DNA of 64,000 nt from GCA-002697625 sp002697625 (lineage in GTDB: Bacteria > Bacteroidota > Bacteroidia > Flavobacteriales > BACL11). Both the position numbers and the translations under genes were made by a program. The number at the start of each line of letters is the position of its first letter. The stretch's first letter is position 1. The stretch is taken from positions 166,127-230,126 of the forward strand of contig CAXFOB010000039.1 in NCBI GenBank assembly GCA_964004625.1, read 5' to 3'. Below are positions 26,711-35,588 of the stretch, piece by piece. The notes under the pieces were generated by a model. The model made no database searches, was not told the origin of the DNA, and saw only the letters and a list, made by a program, of their open reading frames with translations.

Positions 26711-27967
26711 TTAACTCTTAAATTTTATCCATCTTATCAACTCTTTAAGGCTGGCTTTTTTACCATACATCAGTATCCCTATTCGGTATATTCTAGAAGA
26801 AATCCATGTAGTAAATAAGAAGGTAAGTATTAAAATACAGAAGGAAAGTAGTAATTCCCAACTTTCTACACCTCCAAAAGGAAGACGTACCATCATTACT
26901 ATAGGAGAACTTAAGGGAAATATTGACATCCAAAATGCAAGTTGCCCATCTGGGTTATTAATTATAGCTTCGATCATACTTAAAGATAGAATAAGTGGTA
27001 TAGTTAAAGGAAGAATCATTTGTTGTGTGTCTGATTCGTTATCTACGGCTGCTCCAATACAAGCAAAAAACGAGCTATATAGTAAATAACCTCCAATAAA
27101 ATAGAAGAGAAAATAAATAGATAAAGAGAGAATATCAATATTTTGTAAGAGATTATTCATAGTTTCAAATATACCTGTCTGATTTCTTTCCATAAAACTC
27201 ACCTCAGCAATGTTCGCAACTAACAAACTAAGAACAATCCAAAGTACAAATTGTGTGAATCCTACGAGTGCTACTCCAATAATTTTTCCTAATAACAATT
27301 GAAATGGTTTTACTGATGAAATAATAACTTCAACTATTCTATTAGTTTTTTCTTCTATTACCCCTCTCATTACCAGGCTGCCATACATAAATATAAAGAT
27401 GTAAATCAGAAAACCAAAAACAAATGATAAAACAGATTTTACCTCATAGTTTGATATGGTTTCTCCTCCATTATCAGTAAGTATAATACTATTAAAAGAA
27501 ATTTGAGGTGAAAGTGTATTTAATAACTGAATATCAATATTAGCATCTTTGTAATTTTGTTTTTCTTGAATCTGGTATATTTTACTTTCTATTTCTTTTG
27601 ACGTAACCTTACTAATCTGTTTTTCTGAAATAATATTAATCGTATTTGCATCTATTATCTCTACAATTGCATGGAAAGAAGATTCTTCAAAATTATCTTT
27701 AATGATTTCCTTTTCAGATTCGGGTATTTGAATAAACTTCAAATGATAAGAGTTTATTAATCTATCTGAGAAAAAGGAGTCTTGCTCTACAATTGCAATA
27801 TTTTTTCTTTCTTCCTGATCAAACTCTGAACTTATAGAACTTAGATAACTAGGAGCAAATATTAGCAATCCTAATAATATAGGGGTTACTATAGTCATGA
27901 TGATGAAAGATTTTTTTCTCACCCTAACAGAATACTCTCTTTTTATGATAAGCCAAATCTTATTCAT
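26711..27967 (-). CDS. ABC-2 type transporter permease (NatB-like)
   Basis: A 418-residue inner-membrane protein. One membrane segment near the N-terminus (about 21-42) is followed by a long extracytoplasmic domain (to about 175) and about five further segments, the layout of NatB/ABC-2 permeases. VVEVIISSVKPFQLLLGKI is the conserved coupling region. It overlaps its ATPase by 8 nt. Sodium or antibiotic efflux is known for NatAB relatives, but the substrate here is unknown. Confidence 0.88.
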   Translation of the reverse strand: MNKIWLIIKREYSVRVRKKSFIIMTIVTPILLGLLIFAPSYLSSISSEFDQEERKNIAIVEQDSFFSDRLINSYHLKFIQIPESEKEIIKDNFEESSFHAIVEIIDANTINIISEKQISKVTSKEIESKIYQIQEKQNYKDANIDIQLLNTLSPQISFNSIILTDNGGETISNYEVKSVLSFVFGFLIYIFIFMYGSLVMRGVIEEKTNRIVEVIISSVKPFQLLLGKIIGVALVGFTQFVLWIVLSLLVANIAEVSFMERNQTGIFETMNNLLQNIDILSLSIYFLFYFIGGYLLYSSFFACIGAAVDNESDTQQMILPLTIPLILSLSMIEAIINNPDGQLAFWMSIFPLSSPIVMMVRLPFGGVESWELLLSFCILILTFLFTTWISSRIYRIGILMYGKKASLKELIRWIKFKS

Positions 27968-28853
27968 TATGTACTGTTTTTATAAAAATATCCTCCATAG
28001 AAGGAATCTTTTCTTTAAAAGAAAGAATATCCGTATGTTTTAAAATTTCTTCAATTAATTGTTTTGAGTTGTAGCCATCTGGTATTACAACAGTATATTT
28101 ATTTCCACTATGTTGAAAGTTTTTAAAGTTTTCTAAAACTAAATTTTCAGTACCACATTCAAATTCAAAAGTATTATTCCTGAAATTATTTTTAATAGTG
28201 TTTATTTCTCCTTGCAGAATAGATTTTCCTTTATTGATAAGAGTGATTTCATCACAAATTTCCTCTACTGACTCCATTCGGTGAGTAGAAAAAATAATAG
28301 ATGTTCCTTTACTTTTTAATTCTAGGATTTCATTTCTGATAATTGCAGTGTTTACTGGGTCGAAACCTGTAAAAGGCTCGTCAAAAATCAGTAGGTCCGG
28401 ATTATGAATAACAGTAACAGCAAATTGTACTTTCTGGGCCATTCCCTTAGAGAGTTCCTCCACCTTTTTGTTCCACCACTGAAGAATATTTAATTTTTCA
28501 AACCAGAATTTAAGTTTTTTAGAAGCATCTTTTTTGCTCATTCCTTTTAGTTGAGCTAAATAAAGAGATTGCTCACCAACTTTCATTTTTTTGTATAATC
28601 CTCTCTCTTCTGGTAAATATCCTATTTGAGAGATATGTTTTCTTTGTAATTTTTCTCCATTAAAAACAACTTCTCCACTATCAGCTGCAGTTATCTGATT
28701 GATAATCTTCATTAAAGTTGTTTTTCCAGCACCATTCGGACCTAATAATCCGTAAATACTAGCTTTAGGAATATTTAGACTAACATTATTTAACGCAAGA
28801 TGATTTTCGTATCTTTTAACTACATTTTTTGTTATTAAGATGTTTTCTTTCAC
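27960..28853 (-). CDS. ABC transporter ATP-binding protein (NatA-like)
   Basis: A 297-residue ATPase with Walker A GPNGAGKTT, a variant signature ELSKGMAQKVQF, Walker B LLIFDEPFTGFDP and H-loop STHRMESVEE. A C-terminal extension of about 80 residues follows the ATPase core, as in NatA/DrrA types. The start is GTG placed immediately after the dnaJ stop (TAAGTG), so it is cotranscribed with grpE-dnaJ. Confidence 0.92.
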   Translation of the reverse strand: MKENILITKNVVKRYENHLALNNVSLNIPKASIYGLLGPNGAGKTTLMKIINQITAADSGEVVFNGEKLQRKHISQIGYLPEERGLYKKMKVGEQSLYLAQLKGMSKKDASKKLKFWFEKLNILQWWNKKVEELSKGMAQKVQFAVTVIHNPDLLIFDEPFTGFDPVNTAIIRNEILELKSKGTSIIFSTHRMESVEEICDEITLINKGKSILQGEINTIKNNFRNNTFEFECGTENLVLENFKNFQHSGNKYTVVIPDGYNSKQLIEEILKHTDILSFKEKIPSMEDIFIKTVHNE

Positions 28854-29981
28854 TTATCCAAACATTTCCTTCACTTTATCAAAAAAGGACTTATCTTTAT
28901 TAGTGGGTTTTGGGGTGAAGTTTTCAGACTCACAAGAATCCTCAAAGAATTTTTTTTCCTCTTTATTTAATTTTTGAGGAGTCCAAACATTGATATGGAC
29001 AAGTAAATCTCCTGTTCTGTATCCTTCTACAGAAGGAACTCCTTTTCCTTTTAATCGGAGTGTTTTTCCACTTTGAGTTCCTGAATCTAGTTTTATTTTT
29101 ACTTTCCCATTTACGGTAGGAATTTCTGTAGATGTTCCTAAAACAGCTTCTGAAAAACTAATATATTTATCAAAATGTAGGTTGTTTGAAGAATCCCTAA
29201 CTAAATCTGGATGTTCCTCCACAGAAATTACAACCAATAAATCTCCGTTAATTCCATTTCCAGGAGCTGCATTTCCTTTGCCACTTACCTTAAGTTGCAT
29301 TCCATCTTCTACCCCAGCAGGGATAGAAATTTCTACTGTTTCTTCTTTCTGAATCATTCCATTTTGGTCTGATTCAGGAGGTTTTTTATTTATGATCTTT
29401 CCAGTTCCATTACAAGAAGGACAGGGAGATGAAGTTTGCATTTGTCCTAAAATAGTATTGCTAATCCTAGTGACTTGACCGGTACCTTTACATGTAGAAC
29501 AAGTGGTATAACTTACACCTTCTGCAACAACTAACTTTCTAACTTTTATTTTTTTATCCACTCCCTCTACTACGTCTTTTAAGTTAAGGTTTATTCTGAT
29601 TCTTAAATTACTTCCTTTTGCAACTCTTCTTCCTCTACTTCCTCCTCCAAAACCTCCGAATCCACCAAAGCTACCCCCTCCAAAAATGTCTCCAAATTGA
29701 GAGAATATATCATCCATATTCATTCCTCCTCCACCAAATCCACCTCGTCCAGATCCACTCATTCCTGCGTGGCCAAACTGATCATACCTTTGTTTCTTTT
29801 CTGGAGTAGAGAGTACATCATAAGCTTCTGCCGCTTCCTTAAATTTTTCTTCCGCAGCTTTGTCTCCTGGGTTTTTATCTGGATGATATTTGATAGCTAG
29901 TTTTCTGTAAGCTTTCTTAATTTCTTTTTCGTTAGCACTTTTACTAACTCCTAGTATTTCGTAATAATCTCTTTTCGACAT
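28854..29981 (-). CDS. dnaJ: chaperone DnaJ
   Basis: Co-chaperone that stimulates DnaK. The J-domain (about 1-68) has HPD in KYHPDKNPGD; a Gly/Phe-rich linker follows (about 75-115). The zinc region contains only two CxxCxGxG motifs, CSTCKGTG and CPSCNGTG, instead of the usual four, so it would bind one zinc. I recall this as the form found in Flavobacteriales. The C-terminal substrate-binding domains are complete. It lies 6 nt after grpE. Confidence 0.95.
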   Translation of the reverse strand: MSKRDYYEILGVSKSANEKEIKKAYRKLAIKYHPDKNPGDKAAEEKFKEAAEAYDVLSTPEKKQRYDQFGHAGMSGSGRGGFGGGGMNMDDIFSQFGDIFGGGSFGGFGGFGGGSRGRRVAKGSNLRIRINLNLKDVVEGVDKKIKVRKLVVAEGVSYTTCSTCKGTGQVTRISNTILGQMQTSSPCPSCNGTGKIINKKPPESDQNGMIQKEETVEISIPAGVEDGMQLKVSGKGNAAPGNGINGDLLVVISVEEHPDLVRDSSNNLHFDKYISFSEAVLGTSTEIPTVNGKVKIKLDSGTQSGKTLRLKGKGVPSVEGYRTGDLLVHINVWTPQKLNKEEKKFFEDSCESENFTPKPTNKDKSFFDKVKEMFG

Positions 29982-29987
29982 AATAAT

Positions 29988-30503
29988 CTAGTTTCCTACA
30001 ACAACTTTAGCGTATCTTAATACCTTTTCACCAAGTAGATATCCTTTTTCTACTGTATCAATAATCTTTCCTTTCTTTTCTTCTGAAGGAGCAGGGATAT
30101 TAGTTATAGCTTCATGAAATTCAGTGTCTAAAACATTTCCTGTTGGATCTTCCATTTCTTTTAATCCTTTTTTCTCTAGTTCTGTTTTTAATTGTTTGTA
30201 AATTAAAACCGGACCATCTTCTTCAGTATAGTTATTTGCTTTAATAGATCTTTCAAAATTGTCAAGTATAGGTAATAAGGCAGTCAAAATGTCTTTATTT
30301 GCTGTAGTGAATAACTCTAATCTTTCCTTTGCGGTTCTTTTTCTAAAATTCTCAAACTCTGCAAATAATCGTAAGTTCTTGTCTTTTTCTATTGCTAATA
30401 ATTCTTCACTAGTACTAGGATTTTTAGTTTTCTCTCCCTGATTTTGTGTTTCTTCTATCTTGTCAATTTCTTCAGAAACTTTTTTTTTCTTTTTTTTTGC
30501 CAT
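29988..30503 (-). CDS. grpE: nucleotide exchange factor GrpE
   Basis: Releases ADP from DnaK. Its 171 residues start with a very basic then acidic low-complexity segment (KKKKKKVSEEIDKIEE), then the long helix with FAEFENFRKRTAKERLEL, and the beta domain with NVLDTEFHEAIT and KGYLLGEKVLRYAKVVVGN. It is the first gene of the grpE-dnaJ-ABC transporter operon. No clear CIRCE element lies upstream. Confidence 0.95.
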   Translation of the reverse strand: MAKKKKKKVSEEIDKIEETQNQGEKTKNPSTSEELLAIEKDKNLRLFAEFENFRKRTAKERLELFTTANKDILTALLPILDNFERSIKANNYTEEDGPVLIYKQLKTELEKKGLKEMEDPTGNVLDTEFHEAITNIPAPSEEKKGKIIDTVEKGYLLGEKVLRYAKVVVGN

Positions 30504-30645
30504 CTTTAATTTAATACTGTTTTAGTTTTATAATAGGACTATTGAAAATACTTTGCCAAATAGGATGTAAGGACATTTTGTCAGATGAGACAAATTGAGC
30601 ACGATATATATGTAACAAACAAAGTATAACTATTATTATTTTATC

Positions 30646-31953
30646 CTAATTTATCCTTTTAATATTTGCTCCAATTGCATTTAATCTTTTATCAATGTGC
30701 TGATAACCTCTATCAATCTGCTCTACATTATGGATTGTGCTTTCTCCATCTGCAGCAAGAGCGGCTAATAAAAGAGAAACTCCTGCTCTAATATCAGGTG
30801 AGGTCATGGTTGTAGATTTAAATTTTACTTGATGATTAGCACCAATAACGGTTGCTCTGTGTGGGTCGCAAAGTATGATTTGAGCTCCCATATCTATTAA
30901 TTTATCTACAAAGAAGAGTCTAGATTCAAACATTTTTTGATGAATAAGTACCGATCCCTTTGCTTGTGAAGCAACAACTAGTACAATAGAAAGCAAATCT
31001 GGGGTAAATCCAGGCCAAGGAGCATCAGAAATTGTTAAAATTGAACCATCTATAAAGTTTTGAATCTCGTAACTATCTTGCTCTGGGATATAAATATCAT
31101 CTCCTCTACGCTCAATTTTTATGCCAAGTTTCATAAAAACAGACGGTATGACTCCTAATTTATCGTAAGCAACATTTTTAATGGTAATCTCAGACTGAGT
31201 AATAGCAGCAAGTCCTATAAAGGATCCAATTTCAATCATGTCAGGAAGAATCCTATGCGTACATCCTCTTAAACTTTTAACCCCCTCAATATGTAATAAG
31301 TTAGATCCAACACCAGTGATTTTTGCTCCCATGGAGTTTAACATTTGACATAATTGTTGTAAGTAGGGTTCGCATGCTGCATTATAAATTGTTGTTTCAC
31401 CTTCCGCCATTACTGCAGTCATTATAATGTTTGCAGTTCCTGTAACAGATGCTTCATCCAATAACATATAGGTTCCTTTAAGTTTTTTTGATGAAACTCT
31501 ATAAAACTCTTCCTTACTATCGTACTCAAATTTTGCTCCTAAATTTTCAAAACCTATAAAGTGTGTATCTACTCTTCTTCTTCCAATTTTATCTCCTCCA
31601 GGTCTAGGAATATATCCTTTACCATATCTAGCTAATAGCGGCCCTACAATCATTATAGACCCTCTAATTCTACTACTTTTTGCTTTATAGTTTGCAGAGG
31701 AAAGATAGTCAACATTTACTTTGTCTGCTTTAAAACTATAGGTTTCAGAGTCAATCTTATTTACTTTTACATTTAAATCTCTTAGAAGGTCAATAAGTAT
31801 GTTTACATCTCTGATGTCTGGAACATTTTCCATTATAACCTCTTCTGGAGTTAAAAGTACTGCACATAATACCTGTAATGCTTCATTTTTTGCTCCTTGT
31901 GGATGCAATTCTCCTCTTAGTTTTAATCCTCCTTGTACTTTAAATGTTGCCAT
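30646..31953 (-). CDS. murA: UDP-N-acetylglucosamine 1-carboxyvinyltransferase MurA
   Basis: Catalyses the first committed step of peptidoglycan synthesis (enolpyruvyl transfer to UDP-GlcNAc). Conserved are the N-terminal GAKNEAL and the loop PGGDKIGRRRVDTHF. In E. coli the equivalent loop has catalytic Cys115; here the residue is Asp121 (codon GAT at 31593-31591). Asp at this position is known to keep activity and give fosfomycin resistance. It is full length (435 residues) and overlaps the DUF4290 gene by 1 nt (TAATG). Confidence 0.96.
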   Translation of the reverse strand: MATFKVQGGLKLRGELHPQGAKNEALQVLCAVLLTPEEVIMENVPDIRDVNILIDLLRDLNVKVNKIDSETYSFKADKVNVDYLSSANYKAKSSRIRGSIMIVGPLLARYGKGYIPRPGGDKIGRRRVDTHFIGFENLGAKFEYDSKEEFYRVSSKKLKGTYMLLDEASVTGTANIIMTAVMAEGETTIYNAACEPYLQQLCQMLNSMGAKITGVGSNLLHIEGVKSLRGCTHRILPDMIEIGSFIGLAAITQSEITIKNVAYDKLGVIPSVFMKLGIKIERRGDDIYIPEQDSYEIQNFIDGSILTISDAPWPGFTPDLLSIVLVVASQAKGSVLIHQKMFESRLFFVDKLIDMGAQIILCDPHRATVIGANHQVKFKSTTMTSPDIRAGVSLLLAALAADGESTIHNVEQIDRGYQHIDKRLNAIGANIKRIN

Positions 31954-32582
31954 TAGTATCTTCTTTTCTTGTTCTTATTATTGTTTTTTTGATGTCCTTT
32001 TTTGTGTTTTGTGTATTTAGCGGTGTTTTTCTTAGTTGCTTTTTCATCATCAATTATCTGAAAATCTGGATGAGCTTGTAGCTTTCCTTTAGAAAGTTTG
32101 TCTAGATGTTTCAATATAGTTTTGTCATCTACCGAACTTTTACTCCATGCTAAGTAGCATTTTTTCATGTGATTTAGAATCATACCTGTAAGTATATATT
32201 TATCTTCTCCTTCTTCCATTTGAATAGCAGTTTCTATCATAGTTTCAATATATTTACCATAATAAGAAAATGTAAATTCAGACTTAGGATATGTCATTGT
32301 GTCTGGTTTCTCAGCTAATTTCTCTGGGGAAGGTTTTTCGTAAGGAGAGTCAATTTCTAATTGAAATCGAGACATAATAAATAAATGATCCCATAATTTA
32401 TGTTTATAGTCAGGGATGTCTCTTAAATGCGGGTTGAGTTGTCCCATATAACCTATAATAGCTTCAATGCATTTCTTTTTTTCTTCAATATCCGTTAATT
32501 GAGTGGCGTGAGCCACCATTTTTTGTACGTGTCTTCCGTACTCGGGAATGATAAGTTGTTCTCTTTCTGTATTGTAATCCAT
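31953..32582 (-). CDS. DUF4290-family protein
   Basis: A 209-residue soluble protein. The N-terminus MDYNTEREQLIIPEYGRHVQ and later GYMGQLNPHLRDIPDYKHKLWDHL match the Bacteroidota family DUF4290 as I remember it. The last 35 residues are highly basic (KKGHQKNNNKNKKRRY), suggesting nucleic-acid or membrane contact. Its function is unknown; the coupled murA downstream suggests a cell-wall link. Confidence 0.88.
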   Translation of the reverse strand: MDYNTEREQLIIPEYGRHVQKMVAHATQLTDIEEKKKCIEAIIGYMGQLNPHLRDIPDYKHKLWDHLFIMSRFQLEIDSPYEKPSPEKLAEKPDTMTYPKSEFTFSYYGKYIETMIETAIQMEEGEDKYILTGMILNHMKKCYLAWSKSSVDDKTILKHLDKLSKGKLQAHPDFQIIDDEKATKKNTAKYTKHKKGHQKNNNKNKKRRY

Positions 32583-32599
32583 AACGTGTAGTTAAAAGG

Positions 32600-32607
32600 C
32601 AAATATA
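32600..32607 (-). promoter_or_regulatory. DUF4290-murA promoter, -7 box
   Basis: TATATTTG followed by CC on the minus strand matches TAnnTTTGC, 17 nt before the ATG at 32582. Confidence 0.52.
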
Positions 32608-32657
32608 TAAATTAGTAATTAGATAATAGTAAAGCCGCTTTAGATTTGTAAGGAAAT

Positions 32658-32684
32658 AAAAAAGCCCTTTATAAAGGGCTTTTT
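32658..32684. terminator. terminator after thiamin TonB receptor
   Basis: An 18-bp perfect palindrome AGCCCTTTATAAAGGGCT (32663-32680) with A and T runs on its sides. It follows the receptor stop by 22 nt on the minus strand. Confidence 0.85.
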
Positions 32685-32706
32685 GTAATTATTAAAAAAA
32701 AAGATT

Positions 32707-34929
32707 CTAGAATCTTAATGTAACTCCTAACATATAATTTCGTGTTGCTTGTGGGAAGTAACCAATCATATTATACCCATCAATATCTTGATTTATGTAA
32801 GGGTCTCCTCCTTCTCTTGGGTCCCAAGTTTCAGACACAAATCTATAAACCCAAGCTCTATTGGTATACTCTGTGTCTAAAACATTATTTATCAATAAAG
32901 TGATTTTGGCACTTTTCATATTCTTTAGTTTTACATCATAGCTAAATAAAAGATTGTTTACAGTGTATTTTTTTAGCATTCTATCTTCAGATTGAGAGTT
33001 GTCTATATACTGATTCCCAATATGTTTTAAAATCCAAGAGGCTTCTAACTTTCCAAAATCATAACTTGCTTGAGATTTAGCAATTACATTAGGAGAAAAT
33101 GAGATGTCAGTATTATTATAATCTATAGTGTCTTTTCCCCAATTGTCCCAATTGTCTACATATTCTGTATGAGAAATAATTTTATTCTCCGAAAGAGTTA
33201 TATTACCAGACCAACTTATATTATCAGTAAATTTAATAGCAGTTTCAATTTCAACTCCTCTTCTGTAAGATTCATCAATATTGGAATTAATAGAGGCTCC
33301 TACATCATTGATTTCTCCAGTATTCACGAGTTGATTCTTATAATCCATATTATATAGATTAATTCCTAAGGCTATGTTTTTAGAGTTAAATTTATATCCT
33401 ATTTCAGTATCAAACAAAGTTTCAGGTGTAGGTCTTGAACTAGGGGAACTTTCGACATAATCGTTTCTATTTGGCTCTCTTTTACCTTCACAATAAGAAG
33501 CGTAAAAAGAAGAATTATCAGTAAAGGAATAGAATAAACCATACTTAGGGTTGAAGAATTTTAAATTCACGGTTTGATCTGCAATATTTCCATTTACATC
33601 AAATCCTTCAAAAGTATAATCTACAAATCTTGCTTGTAAATCTATGTATGTGTTTAGTTTGTTTGTAATAGCGTAATCTGTTTTTAGATACACATTCATA
33701 TCATTTTTAGTTGCATTATTTCTGTAGTATTCATGATCTAAGTCTCCATGAATTTCTGTAGAAACCAATTTTCCAAAATGAGCTCCATTATATGTGTTTG
33801 CAGCTCCTCCTAAGATAAAATTAACTTTACTTGTAGAATGATTTAAGGAGAAAGTAGCTCCATAAAAATCGTTATCTAACCATTTTCTTCTTACTAAGTT
33901 AGTAGTAGAAATAGTATCTCCATTAATTATTGTATCTGAGATACCATAATCTGATAAATTGGCTTCAGAACCATAATTTAGAAGTGAGTTGTACTCACTC
34001 CCTTTGTATTGTTCGTAATAACCAGATCCTTTAGTGTAGTGTGTAGCGAGATTTAAGAATGTTCTATCACTAAATTGTTTGTTGTAGTGCAGTTGAAAAT
34101 GTGTTTGTCCATAATTATCTACTTCATCCTCATAATTATAGGGGTTAAAGGTTCTGTTACTATCTAAATAGGATTGAGGTACTCCATTCCAAGCTTGATA
34201 GGTTCTTTCATGTCCTTTAAACACAATAGCTTTTAATGTAGAACTTTTCGCATAATATCCTCCAGAAAGATAGATAGATTCTAAATCTGAAGAAGATCTA
34301 TCCATGTAACCATCAGAAGTGATTTTTGAAACTCTTCCGTCAAAAGACAGATTATTTTCTAATAAACCCGTTCCAAATTCAATGTTGTTTTTCAAAGTAT
34401 TAAATGAACCAACAGTATTAGAAGTAGTAAAATACTTTTCTTTTTGTAATCCGTTAGTTTGTAGATTTACTGTAGCTCCAAAAGCAGCTCCTCCATTTGT
34501 AGATGTTCCGACCCCTCTCTGAATTTGAATATTACTAACAGAGGAAGTGAAATCCGGCATATTTACCCACCATACACCCTGACTTTCAGAGTCGTTTAAT
34601 GGAATCCCATTAATCGTTACATTTATTCTGTTTGCATCTGATCCTCTAATAGTCATGTAAGTGTATCCAATACCAGCTCCTGCATCAGATGATGAAATTA
34701 CAGAAGGAGTAAGAGAAATAAGGTAAGGTAAGTCTTGTCCTAAATTTGAATTTTCAATCTCTTCTTCAGATAAGTTTGTGTAAGAAACAGGAGTTGTCTC
34801 TCCAGCGTTTACACCTTGTACTTGTACTTCTTCTAGAGTTTGAGATATAGGAATAGTGTCTTGTTGCTGTGTTAAACCTAATAAAGGCAAAGCCATCAGT
34901 GCAACAACACTCCCTTTTTTTTTAAACAT
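32707..34929 (-). CDS. TonB-dependent receptor, predicted thiamin uptake
   Basis: A 740-residue outer-membrane receptor. A signal peptide (about 1-20, MFKKKGSVVALMALPLLGL) precedes a plug domain (about 50-160; YMTIRGSDANRINVTINGIP, NIQIQRGVGTSTNGGAAFG) and a beta-barrel ending in YMLGVTLRF. No carboxypeptidase-like N-domain. The TPP riboswitch upstream is the main evidence for thiamin as ligand, consistent with the predicted receptor OMR1 of Bacteroidota thiamin loci. Energy would come from TonB-ExbBD, not found in this window. Confidence 0.92.
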   Translation of the reverse strand: MFKKKGSVVALMALPLLGLTQQQDTIPISQTLEEVQVQGVNAGETTPVSYTNLSEEEIENSNLGQDLPYLISLTPSVISSSDAGAGIGYTYMTIRGSDANRINVTINGIPLNDSESQGVWWVNMPDFTSSVSNIQIQRGVGTSTNGGAAFGATVNLQTNGLQKEKYFTTSNTVGSFNTLKNNIEFGTGLLENNLSFDGRVSKITSDGYMDRSSSDLESIYLSGGYYAKSSTLKAIVFKGHERTYQAWNGVPQSYLDSNRTFNPYNYEDEVDNYGQTHFQLHYNKQFSDRTFLNLATHYTKGSGYYEQYKGSEYNSLLNYGSEANLSDYGISDTIINGDTISTTNLVRRKWLDNDFYGATFSLNHSTSKVNFILGGAANTYNGAHFGKLVSTEIHGDLDHEYYRNNATKNDMNVYLKTDYAITNKLNTYIDLQARFVDYTFEGFDVNGNIADQTVNLKFFNPKYGLFYSFTDNSSFYASYCEGKREPNRNDYVESSPSSRPTPETLFDTEIGYKFNSKNIALGINLYNMDYKNQLVNTGEINDVGASINSNIDESYRRGVEIETAIKFTDNISWSGNITLSENKIISHTEYVDNWDNWGKDTIDYNNTDISFSPNVIAKSQASYDFGKLEASWILKHIGNQYIDNSQSEDRMLKKYTVNNLLFSYDVKLKNMKSAKITLLINNVLDTEYTNRAWVYRFVSETWDPREGGDPYINQDIDGYNMIGYFPQATRNYMLGVTLRF

Positions 34930-34953
34930 TTTTTATTTTTTTTAGTTAACATT

Positions 34954-34979
34954 ACATACATAATGGGGTTAATGTATGT
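34954..34979 (-). other. stem-loop between TPP aptamer and start codon (possible expression platform)
   Basis: Arms ACATACAT (34954-34961) and ATGTATGT (34972-34979) pair perfectly over 8 bp around a 10-nt loop. On the transcript the loop carries ACCCC, complementary to GGGGU of the aptamer P2 strand (35055-35059). Ligand-free RNA could therefore pair the two. No U-run follows, so control of translation is more likely than termination. Confidence 0.4.
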
Positions 34980-34993
34980 TGATCTAATGAAAA

Positions 34994-35066
34994 CTCATTT
35001 TCCTAGGATGAATTACCACCTCAGGTTCAATGGGTATAATCTCAGCCTTTCAGCACCCCTTTTAAG
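34994..35066 (-). promoter_or_regulatory. TPP riboswitch (THI element)
   Basis: The minus strand carries the conserved THI-box blocks in order: AGGGGTGCT, GGCTGAGATTATACCC, GAACCTGA and a final CCTAGGAA-type 3' block. The P1 helix is short (CUUA with UGAG). These blocks define the TPP-binding aptamer. It lies 65 nt before the TonB receptor ATG, with a promoter box immediately upstream, so it should repress that gene when TPP is plentiful. Confidence 0.93.
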
Positions 35067-35072
35067 ACTGAG

Positions 35073-35080
35073 CAAAATTA
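35073..35080 (-). promoter_or_regulatory. promoter of riboswitch-TonB receptor transcript, -7 box
   Basis: TAATTTTG followed by C on the minus strand matches TAnnTTTGC. The predicted transcript start falls right at the 5' end of the riboswitch, so the receptor is transcribed separately from the kinase and transporter genes upstream. Confidence 0.58.
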
Positions 35081-35096
35081 CAAATAGATTTGAGAA

Positions 35097-35588
35097 CTAA
35101 GAAAGATAGAGTGATATTTTTTCAATAGAATTCTCTAATCTATTTTCCTCTTCAATAATAGAATAAATTAATCCTAATTCTTCTAATTCCATTTTATAAA
35201 TTTCAAAGAGTTCGTCTCTATTATCAGGATTTTCTCTAAGTGGATCAGATTGCCATGGAATATCGGGTTTGCATAAAAGATAGAATCTCTGTTCTAATTT
35301 TTGTTCTTTTATTTTTTCTAAGATCCAAGTGTCGCAAGTTCCGTATTTGTATTCACTCCATATTTTAATAGTAATTAAATCGGTGTCTAAAATTTGATTA
35401 TTTTTCTCAGACAGAAGTTGTCCTTTTGCAATTTCTAATAAATCTGATTGATTGTAATTACCCCCGTTTTTTTCTAAATAGAATCTTGCAAACTCTTTTG
35501 AAAAAGAAAGTTTAAAATGCTGAGCAAGATTTTCACATAATGTAGTTTTACCTGAGCTTTCAGGTCCTGTAATAATTATCTTATTCAT
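35097..35588 (-). CDS. NadR-like P-loop kinase (ribosylnicotinamide-kinase-type ATPase)
   Basis: A 163-residue protein with Walker A GPESSGKTTL at residues 8-17 and the kinase pattern KEFARFYLEKNGG, followed by YLLCKPDIPWQSDPLRENPD, as in the kinase domain of NadR. No NMN-adenylyltransferase or HTH part is present. Family knowledge suggests nicotinamide riboside phosphorylation. Because the neighbours are a PnuC-type transporter and a TPP-controlled receptor, thiamin phosphorylation is a real alternative. It overlaps the transporter gene by 4 nt. Confidence 0.85.
   Translation of the reverse strand: MNKIIITGPESSGKTTLCENLAQHFKLSFSKEFARFYLEKNGGNYNQSDLLEIAKGQLLSEKNNQILDTDLITIKIWSEYKYGTCDTWILEKIKEQKLEQRFYLLCKPDIPWQSDPLRENPDNRDELFEIYKMELEELGLIYSIIEEENRLENSIEKISLYLS

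Noticed and set aside
30577..30594. TTTGTC-AGATGA-GACAAA stem between grpE and murA
   Set aside because: Only 6 bp with no T-run, and no link to either gene; too weak for a terminator or heat-shock operator.
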